Of a DNA stretch of 48,192 nucleotides, positions 25,387 through 32,995 are shown piece by piece. The notes beneath the pieces are model-generated. The model was not told the DNA's origin, made no database searches, and worked only from the letters and a program-made list of their open reading frames with translations. The number at the start of each line of letters is the position of its first letter. Within the stretch, counting starts at the first letter, position 1. The translations under genes and the position numbers were made by a program. The stretch is from Actinomycetota bacterium (lineage in GTDB: Bacteria; Actinomycetota; Geothermincolia; Fen-727; Anoxymicrobiaceae): the NCBI GenBank assembly GCA_018896525.1, contig JAHIMR010000125.1, positions 1 to 48,192 on the forward strand. The letters run 5' to 3'.

Positions 25387-26358
25387 TTGGGAGAGCTTAA
25401 GTTAGAGGGAGAGTCGGTTGACGCGGCCTCGCTGCAGGAAGATGTCGCTCGCAGGGTGGAGGAACGCAGGCAGGCCGGTGTCTACACCCACGAGGTAGAG
25501 TCGCGGCTGGCCGAACGCCTGCCCGACGAGGAAGAGCCCGGCGGCCTGCCCCCGGCACCGGCGCTCGACTACGCCGCCACCCGCGCCCTTTCCGCCTGGG
25601 AGGTTACCACCGCGTACCCGGTGGACACCGATAAGCAGTTCATCCGCCCCCTGGTAATACTGGTGAAAAGATTGGCACGCCTGTGGGCACGCATCGCCGT
25701 AGGGCCTATTCAGAGGGAGCAGACCGCGTTCAACCGGCACGTGGCCATGGCACTGGAGGCCCTGCGCAGGGAGGCCATCGCTTCAAGGGCACAGGCGAAG
25801 GCCGCCGAGGAAGACCTCTGCGGGCTGGCCGGGTCGCTCATCGGTGAAGACGAGGCGCGGACGATGAGCACGGCGGTAACGGAAGTGCTCGGTGGAGCCG
25901 GCCGGGTCGCGGCCCTTGGCCCGTGTCCGGCGGGCCTGGTGGAGACGCTGGGGGAAAACGGCGTGGACGTGCTGGAGATATCCCCGGGGTCCAGTTGGGA
26001 AGACCGTGCCGGCGTCGGCCCCCCGGCGGTTTCAACCGGTCCCGTCTCCTTCCTCTGGCAGGTCCGGGAGGAAAGCCTGGAAGCGGTGCTGGTAAGCGAC
26101 CTCGCCTTCTGGCTCAGGCCGGAGGCGCTGATTGACCTCTCCCGCAGGTCGTACCTGGCTATCGGGCCGGGCGGCGTTATCGCGGTGGCGGTCCACAGTT
26201 ACGCCCTGGGAGGCCCCGCCCCCGCCTGGTGCGTTCCCACGGTGGTCGAGGAAGCGCTGGCGCTGGCGGGTTTCACCGGGATTTCCACCAACACATTGCC
26301 CGGAGACGGCCCCGGAAACGGTCCGGCGGGCTTCATCTCGTCGGCCCGTAAAAGGTGA
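25387..26358 (+). CDS. Degenerate methyltransferase-like protein (pseudoenzyme candidate)
   Basis: 323 residues from TTG 25387, which has GGAGGT 4 nt upstream; ATG 25342 is in frame but sits almost on the -10 box. The N-terminal part has a helical stretch (RLWARIAVGPIQREQTAFNR) that aligns with the WYVNP modules but has lost W-Y-x-N. The C-terminal 170 residues follow the strand order of the 8007 methyltransferase: RVAALGPCPAGLVETLGENG at motif I (no G-x-G-x-G), VDVLEISPG, AVLVSDLAFWLRPEALIDLS and GGVIAVAVHSYAL. SAM binding is therefore unlikely. First gene of a plus-strand operon, 12 nt before a GT4. It could be a scaffold or allosteric partner; function unknown. Confidence 0.72.
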   Translation: MGELKLEGESVDAASLQEDVARRVEERRQAGVYTHEVESRLAERLPDEEEPGGLPPAPALDYAATRALSAWEVTTAYPVDTDKQFIRPLVILVKRLARLWARIAVGPIQREQTAFNRHVAMALEALRREAIASRAQAKAAEEDLCGLAGSLIGEDEARTMSTAVTEVLGGAGRVAALGPCPAGLVETLGENGVDVLEISPGSSWEDRAGVGPPAVSTGPVSFLWQVREESLEAVLVSDLAFWLRPEALIDLSRRSYLAIGPGGVIAVAVHSYALGGPAPAWCVPTVVEEALALAGFTGISTNTLPGDGPGNGPAGFISSARKR

Positions 26359-26370
26359 CGGGAGAGCAAG

Positions 26371-27567
26371 TTGCCGGCAAGGCCAGCCGCCGATTTCCAC
26401 CCCGCCTTCGTGGTACCCCGCTACGGGGAGGAGGTCATCGGGGGCGCTGAGAACCTGGCCCGCCTCACCGCGGAGGAGCTTGCCCGCCGCGGGTACCGTG
26501 TCAGCGCGCTCACCACCCAGGCATTAGACCACCACACCTGGAAGAACCATTACCCCGCCGGGGAGTCGACGCAAAACGGTGTGAGGGTCACGCGCTTTCC
26601 CGCCGAAACCCGGCTGGGTGACCCCGCGGTTCACCGCGTCATCAAGTCGATCTCCGAAGGAGCGCGGTTGAGCGAGGATGAGCAGACCCGCTGGCTTGAA
26701 GGGGTTGTCACCAGCGAGGGGCTCTTGGGGCACATCCGGGAGAACGCGGGAGAGTACTCACATCTCCTGTTCCTGCCGTACCTCTTCGGTACGACATACT
26801 TCGGGTCGATGATCGTTCCCGAGCGCTCCTACATAATACCGTGCCTGCACGATGAGCCGTTCGCCCACCAGTCGCTCATCACGCGTATGCTCACCTCCGC
26901 CCGGGGCCTTATCTTCAACAGCCCCGGTGAAAGGCGGCTCGCGTCCCGCCTTCTGGATACCAGTGACCCCGGGCCGGTGGTGGGCATGGGCCTGCACCCC
27001 CGGGACGGCGACGCATGCGCTTTTCGGAACCGTTACCCGGTGAGGGGGGATTTCCTTCTCTACGCCGGCAGGCGGGAAGCGGGAAAGAACACCCCGCTGC
27101 TTATCGAGTACTTCCGCCGTTTCGCCGCCTCCCGGCCGGGCGCGGCGTCCCTGGTACTCATCGGCGCCGGGGACGTGCGGGTGCCCCCGGACTCCTCCCA
27201 CATCGTTTTCGACCTGGGAACGGTCACCGAGCGTGAGAAGTGGGACGCCTACGCCGCCGCGCGGGTCTTCTGCCAGCCCTCGGTCAACGAGAGCTTCTCG
27301 ATAGTGCTGCTGGAGTCGTGGCTCGCCGGCACGCCTGCCCTGGTGAACCGCGACTGCGAGGTGACACGAGAGCACGTGCGGGCAAGCGGGGGCGGCCTTG
27401 CGTTTGGCGACTACCCCGAGTTCTCCCTCGCGCTCCTGGCGCTACTCGAAGACGGGGAGCGGGCGGATCGACTGGGTGAGGCCGGGCGGCGTTACGTCAT
27501 TGGAGAGTATAATTGGGAGTCGGTCATCGGTAGACTACTCGACGCCCTGGGAGTGAATGACAGTTGA
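26371..27567 (+). CDS. GT4 glycosyltransferase
   Basis: 398 residues from TTG 26371, with GGGAGAG upstream, 12 nt after the previous stop. The N-terminus FVVPRYGEEVIGGAENLARL contains the GT4 G-G-x-E loop. The donor half has FLLYAGRREAGKNTPLLIEY, then FCQPSVNESFSIVLLESWLAG with an intact E-x7-E. All of the usual GT-B features are present, so it should be active. It shares a TTGA overlap (4 nt) with the next GT4, showing translational coupling. Donor and linkage unknown; the pair probably acts in sequence on one repeat unit or side branch. Confidence 0.88.
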   Translation: MPARPAADFHPAFVVPRYGEEVIGGAENLARLTAEELARRGYRVSALTTQALDHHTWKNHYPAGESTQNGVRVTRFPAETRLGDPAVHRVIKSISEGARLSEDEQTRWLEGVVTSEGLLGHIRENAGEYSHLLFLPYLFGTTYFGSMIVPERSYIIPCLHDEPFAHQSLITRMLTSARGLIFNSPGERRLASRLLDTSDPGPVVGMGLHPRDGDACAFRNRYPVRGDFLLYAGRREAGKNTPLLIEYFRRFAASRPGAASLVLIGAGDVRVPPDSSHIVFDLGTVTEREKWDAYAAARVFCQPSVNESFSIVLLESWLAGTPALVNRDCEVTREHVRASGGGLAFGDYPEFSLALLALLEDGERADRLGEAGRRYVIGEYNWESVIGRLLDALGVNDS

Positions 27568-28640
27568 GGATATGTCAGCTATGCGCGCGCCTGGAGTACG
27601 GTGACGCGGTCAGCAACCAGGTGATGGAGATCGACCGCGCGCTTGCCTCCTGGGGGTTCGATACCGGCATATTCGCGAACACCCGTGATGAGTTCGGGCG
27701 GCAATCCGCCCGCCCGGATGAGGAGTACTCATCGTTCATGGAGTCGGAGGAGGACCTCCTTATCTATCACTATTCGCTGTTCTGCCCCAACTACCGGCAG
27801 TACCTGGAGTCGAGGAACCGGCGCGTGCTCATCTACCATAACATCACCCCCCCGGAGTTCTTCGCCGCTTACGACAAGGGAGTGGCGGAGTTCTGCCGCC
27901 TGGGCCGCGAACTCCTCCCCGAACTGGCCGGATGCGAGCTGGCGCTGGGGGACTCCGAGTTCAACCGGCTGGAGCTGGTCGGGGCCGGGTTCGACCCGGA
28001 GAAGACCGCGGTCCTGCCGATTTTCGTGGATTACCAGGGGCTGCTGGCGCGGGAGAGCGAAAAGGGACCGATGGACGCCTACCGGAGCGCCTTCAAGGTG
28101 CTTTTCGTCGGCAGGGCGGTACCCAATAAGCACCTGGAGGACGTTCTCAGGGCTTTCTACTACTACAACCGCTGCATCGACTCGTCCTCGCACCTGTTCC
28201 TGGTGGGAGCATCATGGGTCGACCGTTACGACGCCCAGTTACAGTGGCTGGTGGACTCGTTCGGCCTCTGGGGCAACGTGCACTTCACCGGGCGGGTAAG
28301 CGACGCCGACCTCGCCGCCTGCTACAGGGACGCGGACCTCTTCCTCTCGATGAGCGAGCACGAGGGCTTCGGGGTGCCGCTGGTGGAGAGCATGGCGTTC
28401 GACCTTCCGGTGCTGGCTTACTCCTCGACCGCCGTCCCCTACACCCTGGGCGGCGCCGGGGTCACGTTCAGTGAAAAGAACTTCCCCGGGGTCGGCGAGC
28501 TTATGGACATCATCCGGCCCGAGGGCGTACTGCGCCGGGCGGTCATTGAAGGGCAACGAGAGCGGCTCGCCGATTTCTCTCCCCCCGCCCTCAGGAATAC
28601 GCTCAAGGGTTACCTTGACCGGGTGCTGGGGGAATCGTGA
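27564..28640 (+). CDS. GT4 glycosyltransferase
   Basis: 358 residues from TTG 27564, overlapping the previous stop by 4 nt. The N-terminus RICQLCARLEYGDAVSNQVM and the YHYSLFCPNYRQYLESRNRR region are typical of a GT4 group found in capsule and O-antigen loci. The donor domain has KVLFVGRAVPNKHLEDVLRA, HFTGRVSDADLAACY, and LSMSEHEGFGVPLVESMAFD with intact E-x7-E. It is a soluble GT-B enzyme and appears complete. Its stop overlaps the next start (GTGA), continuing the coupled series. Confidence 0.88.
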   Translation: MRICQLCARLEYGDAVSNQVMEIDRALASWGFDTGIFANTRDEFGRQSARPDEEYSSFMESEEDLLIYHYSLFCPNYRQYLESRNRRVLIYHNITPPEFFAAYDKGVAEFCRLGRELLPELAGCELALGDSEFNRLELVGAGFDPEKTAVLPIFVDYQGLLARESEKGPMDAYRSAFKVLFVGRAVPNKHLEDVLRAFYYYNRCIDSSSHLFLVGASWVDRYDAQLQWLVDSFGLWGNVHFTGRVSDADLAACYRDADLFLSMSEHEGFGVPLVESMAFDLPVLAYSSTAVPYTLGGAGVTFSEKNFPGVGELMDIIRPEGVLRRAVIEGQRERLADFSPPALRNTLKGYLDRVLGES

Positions 28641-29731
28641 CAGTAGATACTCCCGCGGAGGTGGTCATATCGGGGAAGCCTTTCCCCGGGATCCGGATAG
28701 ATGTCCCCGGCGGGACAGTGGACGTTGCCATCCTGCGGCGGGGTTCCGGTGGCGAAGACGAAAAGCTTGGGACGTGGTCGTTCGAGGGTGTGCGTCCCGG
28801 ACCGGCGGAGGTGGTGATCGACTGGCTTGCCGGGGACGAGGGGCTCCTCGCCATCTTCTATCCCGATGGCGAGAGGGCGCCAGGGGCGGCCAGTGCCTCC
28901 CGCGACCAGGATGTCGTGATCTCCCCGGACATGGTCGTACGAATCACATGCGCAGGGGAGACACGGGACATCGGGGTGAAGATAACCGACGCGGCACTGC
29001 TTAAACTCTACTACCAGCAGGACTCCCACCAGGACGAGTACGTCGTCGAGCACCCGTTCTTCCACGCGTTTCACCAGGCCCGCCTTCGGACCCTTGGGCG
29101 GCTTTTCCACACCTGCATCAGGCCGGGAAGCAAGGTCCTCGACGTCGGCTCCGGCTACAGTATCTTCTTCCTGTTGTCCACCGACTGGGAGTTCGACATC
29201 ACCTGCTGCGACCTTGACTCGGCGGCGATGGAGAAGATGCGCGGGCTGGTGCCGGAGTGGGAATGGGTCGTCGCCGACGCTACGCGACTGCCGTGGGACG
29301 ACGGTATGTTCGACACGGTATACGCCGGGGAGATAATCGAACATGTGCCGGACCCCACCGCCGCGCTGTGTGAGTGGAGGCGTGTCCTGGCCCCGGGCGG
29401 CACCCTTATACTGTCAACACCCAACCGGGACCGCCTGCTGGCCAGGACCAACCACCGGGAGATGCCGGTTCACCCGGAACACATCGTGGAGATGAACCTG
29501 GGGGAGATCAGGTCGTTGCTCTACTCCAACGGGTTCGAGGTCCTCCGGCGGACCGGCATCTACCTGGAGTGGATCCTCAACTGGTGGAGGCCCCCCGGCA
29601 GAAGAGTGGACTGGCTTGTCGCGCGGCTCACGTCCCCCCGGTTTGGTTTTCTCTACCGGCTGTCAATGGAGCTGGGGCGTCTCGCCCCGTCTCTCGCTTA
29701 TGACCTGGTGCTGGTATGCAGGAAGAGGTAG
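28637..29731 (+). CDS. SAM methyltransferase with N-terminal beta domain
   Basis: 364 residues from GTG 28637, overlapping the GT4 stop by 4 nt. Residues 1-115 are strand-rich (VVISGKPFPGIRIDVPGGTV, then VVIDWLAGDEGLLAIFYPDG) and match no family I recognise. Residues 130-364 are a class I methyltransferase: KVLDVGSGYSIFFLLS (motif I), ITCCDLDSAAMEKM, TVYAGEIIEHVPDP, GGTLILSTPNRDRLLART. Motifs are intact. The beta domain could hold the glycan substrate. Context within four glycan genes points to methylation of a sugar on the lipid-linked chain. Confidence 0.82.
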   Translation: MTVDTPAEVVISGKPFPGIRIDVPGGTVDVAILRRGSGGEDEKLGTWSFEGVRPGPAEVVIDWLAGDEGLLAIFYPDGERAPGAASASRDQDVVISPDMVVRITCAGETRDIGVKITDAALLKLYYQQDSHQDEYVVEHPFFHAFHQARLRTLGRLFHTCIRPGSKVLDVGSGYSIFFLLSTDWEFDITCCDLDSAAMEKMRGLVPEWEWVVADATRLPWDDGMFDTVYAGEIIEHVPDPTAALCEWRRVLAPGGTLILSTPNRDRLLARTNHREMPVHPEHIVEMNLGEIRSLLYSNGFEVLRRTGIYLEWILNWWRPPGRRVDWLVARLTSPRFGFLYRLSMELGRLAPSLAYDLVLVCRKR

Positions 29732-31221
29732 GCGGCGGCGCTGCCCGCCAGGAGGGGAGCGAAGAGGGGGGAGGGTTGGCATACGCGTGGATGCGGGTGC
29801 CGGCCAGGTCCCGGACATCCATTGTTATCTTCACCCTTTGCCTTTTCGTCTATACGCTGCTCCTGCTGGTGTTCCCACGTTACAAGGGCTCGCCGACCAC
29901 CCGGGGCGACGAGCCCCATTACCTGATAATCACCGAGAGCGTCATCAGGGACGGCGACCTCGACCTGGAGAACAACTACGAGCTCGAGCAGTACGCCTCG
30001 TACTTCGAGCAGGACATAATGATGCTGCACGTGACGCGGGACAACGTTTCGACCCACCCCATGTTCCTTTCTCTACTCGTGCTACCGGGTTTCCGACTGC
30101 TGGGGTACAAGGGCGCGGCGCTGACGATGATACTGCTCACCTGCGGCGCGGCCGCCCTGACGTTCGCGACCGCGGACAGGTTCGCCAGCCGGAAGGTGGC
30201 GGGGGGGGTGACGCTGTTCGGGTTCCTCAGCTACCCGCTACTGTTTTACTCCCGGTCCATCTACCCGGAGACGGCGGCCATATTCCTCCTCGCCCTCGGG
30301 ACCTGGAGTTGCTGGCGGTTGAAGGAGTCCGGGCAGCCCACGTTCGCATTCCTTGGAGGGCTGTCGGCCGGAATGGTTGTTCTGTTTCACCCCAAGTACA
30401 TCGCTATCTCGATTGCGCTCTTCGTCCTTTTCCTCATCGTCACTCCCGGCAGGACGCGTCGGCTCCTCGGCTGGTGGCTGCTCCCGGCCGCGCTGTCCCT
30501 GGCACTCCTGCTGCTGCTGACCGGCATCACCTACGGCCCCAACCTGCTCAAGGGGCTCACCGCCTCGGGGGGAAGCAAGTTCCAGGGCGGATTCTGGGGG
30601 ACCAACTCGGTGTGGGGCATACCGGGGCTGTTCCTGGACCGGGCCTGGGGGCTGCTCATATTCGCGCCCCTGTACCTGCTGTCCCCCATCGGCCTCGCCC
30701 TTCAAAATAACCGCCTGGAGTGGGAGCGCTGGTGGGCCTTCTTCCCCCTGTGCATCGGCCTGCACGCCCTGTTCCTGGGCACCTTCCAGTCGTGGAACGG
30801 CGGTGCGGCCCCGGTGCAACGATACCTGGTCCCCCTGGTGCCGCTACTGCTCATATGCGTCGCGGTGTTCATCGACCGTTGCGCGTCAAGGGTCGCCCAC
30901 GGCGCCGCCGCCGCTTTCGCGCTGCTGCAGATAATAGTAAGTATCTGGGCGTTCCGGTTCATGGTGGGGACATACGGGATGGAGAACACCGACAACATCT
31001 TCTTCGTCCACTTCCTGGGGGAGGGAGCGGTGAAGCGCTTCCTGATGTTCGTGTTCCCCCTGTACCACCCGGGAAGCCCAGGGGCGGTCCTTCTCACGGT
31101 CGCCTGGATACTGCTCTACGCGGCCGCCATCTACGCGGCCAGGCGTTACTACCTAAGCCACGGGGGCGGCAGGGTCTCCCCCATCGTGGACATCCGCCCC
31201 TTCAGGAGATTGGCCTCATAA
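29716..31221 (+). CDS. Polytopic membrane protein, GT-C-like
   Basis: 501 residues from ATG 29716, overlapping the methyltransferase by 16 nt; ATG 29791 is an alternative. After a charged, glycine-rich start there are about 11 spans. The first external loop carries TTRGDEPHYLIITESVIRDG, the D-E-P-H-Y-L signature of GT-C-type transferases known in actinobacteria, followed by DLDLENNYELEQY. Late loops contain GTFQSWNGGAAPVQRYLVPL. It is probably a polyprenyl-P-sugar-dependent transferase; the donor is unknown. Last gene of the operon, followed by the palindromic terminator candidate at 31279. Confidence 0.8.
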   Translation: MQEEVGGGAARQEGSEEGGGLAYAWMRVPARSRTSIVIFTLCLFVYTLLLLVFPRYKGSPTTRGDEPHYLIITESVIRDGDLDLENNYELEQYASYFEQDIMMLHVTRDNVSTHPMFLSLLVLPGFRLLGYKGAALTMILLTCGAAALTFATADRFASRKVAGGVTLFGFLSYPLLFYSRSIYPETAAIFLLALGTWSCWRLKESGQPTFAFLGGLSAGMVVLFHPKYIAISIALFVLFLIVTPGRTRRLLGWWLLPAALSLALLLLLTGITYGPNLLKGLTASGGSKFQGGFWGTNSVWGIPGLFLDRAWGLLIFAPLYLLSPIGLALQNNRLEWERWWAFFPLCIGLHALFLGTFQSWNGGAAPVQRYLVPLVPLLLICVAVFIDRCASRVAHGAAAAFALLQIIVSIWAFRFMVGTYGMENTDNIFFVHFLGEGAVKRFLMFVFPLYHPGSPGAVLLTVAWILLYAAAIYAARRYYLSHGGGRVSPIVDIRPFRRLAS

Positions 31222-31233
31222 CCAATAAAACGC

Positions 31234-31315
31234 AAGATGGTGACAGGCACCAACGCAATATTCCTGCCAATTATTGGCAAAACGCAAGATAGTACCCGGT
31301 ACCATCTTGCGTTTT
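31234..31315 (+). terminator. Hairpin pair downstream of the plus-strand operon
   Basis: GATGGTGACAGGCACC (about 31239-31254) is a member of the palindrome family. A second 37-bp palindrome at 31279-31315 has 18-base arms with one mismatch around a central C and ends in four T. It starts about 58 nt after the stop at 31221, so it probably ends that transcript. Confidence 0.6.
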
Positions 31316-31560
31316 GGGGAGGGAGGGGTCTCGCCCTTGGGCTGTTGCATAGTGTCTCCCTCGTAGCGCCGGCATCTTGCCGGCATAGGGACCGCCCTTT
31401 GGTCAACGGGGGAGGGGTCCCGCCCCAGGGCATATGCATTGTGGGGCGTGGGTTCAAGCAGAGTTTTGAACGTCACATGCCCGGGGATGGCGTTCTTGTC
31501 TGACCGCCGCTTGTGTGACATGAGGGGTCAGGCCTTCTAGCCGTAACGTTTACTCTCGGC
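31316..31560. repeat. Mosaic long repeat, copy 2 (no gene)
   Basis: No coding sequence in 31222-31566. The block starts with GGGAGGGAGGGGTCTCGCCC, then GTGTCTCCCTCGTAGCGCCG and a GGCATCTTGCCGGCAT dyad (as in the 84-bp units at 7509), GGGCATATGCATTGTGGGGC, and ends with GGGGTCAGGCCTTCTAG and a CGCTGACCCCACCTGGTGGC tail. Word order matches copy 1. Confidence 0.7.
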
Positions 31561-31566
31561 CACCGC

Positions 31567-31764
31567 TTAAAGGCGCTGACCCCACCTGGTGGCCTTTGAG
31601 AGAGCGCCAATCACCAGGAAGACCGGGAGTAGCGCGAGAAACGCCGCGGCCTGGAGTCTCTTCCAGAACATGTGACGCTCATCGGGGTTGAGGTTCCGGT
31701 AATCACAGGCGTCGGCGACGAACCTCCTGATGCCGCCGTAGATTATCATCGCGGTTTCTCGCAA
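31567..31764 (-). CDS. Small membrane protein, unknown
   Basis: About 65 residues from TTG 31764, 5 nt after the upstream stop and with GGGAGG in reach; ATG 31791 (74 aa, 22-nt overlap) is the alternative. A soluble N-terminal part (IIYGGIRRFVADACDYRNLN, PDERHMFWKRL) is followed by one membrane span (AAAFLALLPVFLVIGAL) and a basic end. I do not recognise the family. Its close coupling to the methyltransferase gene upstream, and charge distribution typical of a single-pass protein, support that it is real. Confidence 0.55.
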   Translation of the reverse strand: MRETAMIIYGGIRRFVADACDYRNLNPDERHMFWKRLQAAAFLALLPVFLVIGALSKATRWGQRL

Positions 31765-31769
31765 CTGTT

Positions 31770-32765
31770 TCAGTCCTCCCGTGGCTTCCATCCGACAGCC
31801 AGGAACTCGTTTCCGTAGCCACGGTCGTTTGGCAACGAGTCGGCCAGTTCCAGTATCCGGCGAACCGCCCCGAACGCCCACGGCCGGGCCAGCAGGAGAA
31901 AGACCGCGTTGGGAAACATCTCGTCGAACATCAATGTGTAGAGCGTGTGCACGGCCACGGTGTCAACCCGGTCGAGCCCCGCCCCCTCGAGGTATGACGC
32001 AAGCTGTGGCGGGGACAGGAACTTCTCCCTTTCGTGCCCCCACAGGTTCTCGACCCCCAGGTCATAACGCTCCCCCGACGTGACCCTCTGCCACCAGTGC
32101 CAGCTCCAGGCGTCATTCCTGCACGGCGTATATATAAGCATCCGACCACCCGGCTTCAGGATTCGGACCATCTCCCTCACCATCTGTTCGGGGTCAGACA
32201 CGTGCTCTATCACCCCGTAGCTGACCGCCAGGTCGAAGGCGGCATCCATCACCGGAAGCCGGAGCGCGTCCGCGACGTAGTACTCGTTGCCGCAGGGGTT
32301 GTACGCTGAAGCCGCCTTTATCGCCGCCCCGCTGAAGTCGACCCCGACCCCCCGGATCCCGTAGATCGCGTTCATCGAGTTCAGGACCGTCCCCACGCTG
32401 CACCCCACGTCCAGCAGCCACTCGCCCTCCCGGGGGCCAAGCGTGTCGGTGACCTCGCGGCACCGCACCCCCAGCCAGGTGGGCATGAGGAAACCATGCT
32501 CGCGGGCGACCCCCAGGCAGTGGTCGGTGTGGCGTCGGACCGCCTCCGGCTCGGCATAATCGGGCACATCCCTCGGCCCTTCCTCACCATCGTAGAGTCC
32601 GTGCTGCCACATGGCGAAATCGTCCAGCGTGGTGGAATCCACGAAGTCGGTTACGCCGATGTTCGACGGAAAAACCGCTCCGCATTCAGCGCAGGTAAGA
32701 TGTGGAGCAACCTTCGTTCCTTCCTCGAGGACACCATGACACGCGGGGCAGCACAAGTAATCCAT
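31770..32765 (-). CDS. Trm112-like zinc ribbon fused to SAM methyltransferase
   Basis: 331 residues from ATG 32765. Residues 5-30 form a zinc ribbon, CCPACHG and LTCAECGA (Cys6/Cys9 with Cys25/Cys28), like the Trm112p domain often fused to bacterial methyltransferases. The class I core has EWLLDVGCSVGTVLNSM (motif I), GVGVDFSGAAIKAAS, LAVSYGVIEHVSDPEQMV, and GGRMLIYTPCRNDAWSW. All SAM motifs are intact. It is flanked by repeat blocks on both sides and forms a small unit with the gene at 31567. Substrate unknown; glycan or lipid from context. A similar zinc-ribbon methyltransferase lies at 41073. Confidence 0.85.
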   Translation of the reverse strand: MDYLCCPACHGVLEEGTKVAPHLTCAECGAVFPSNIGVTDFVDSTTLDDFAMWQHGLYDGEEGPRDVPDYAEPEAVRRHTDHCLGVAREHGFLMPTWLGVRCREVTDTLGPREGEWLLDVGCSVGTVLNSMNAIYGIRGVGVDFSGAAIKAASAYNPCGNEYYVADALRLPVMDAAFDLAVSYGVIEHVSDPEQMVREMVRILKPGGRMLIYTPCRNDAWSWHWWQRVTSGERYDLGVENLWGHEREKFLSPPQLASYLEGAGLDRVDTVAVHTLYTLMFDEMFPNAVFLLLARPWAFGAVRRILELADSLPNDRGYGNEFLAVGWKPRED

Positions 32766-32789
32766 GCCGCTAATTGTATCGCAACGCCC

Positions 32790-32990
32790 CGGGCTGTTGC
32801 ATAATGGGGCAGGGTTTGGCTGGATGTTGCAACGGCAACATCCCGGGGATGTCGTTCTTGTCTGACCGCCGCTTGTCTTACAGAAAGGGGTCAGGCCTTC
32901 TAGCCGTAACGTTTACTCCAGGCCACCGCTTAAAGGCGCTGACCCCACCTGGTGGCCATACAACAGCTTGGGCCAGACCCCATTTGGGTG
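32790..32990. repeat. Mosaic long repeat, copy 3
   Basis: Starts CCCGGGCTGTTGCATAATGG, then GATGTCGTTCTTGTCTGACC, GCCGCTTGTCTTACAGAAAG, GGGGTCAGGCCTTCTAGCCG, TAACGTTTACTC and a GCTGACCCCACCTGGTGGCC tail, ending in GGGCCAGACCCC. The 3' part is nearly identical to copy 2 (31500-31590). It lies between the secreted propeller protein and the methyltransferase at 31770. Confidence 0.75.
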
Positions 32991-32995
32991 ACGGT

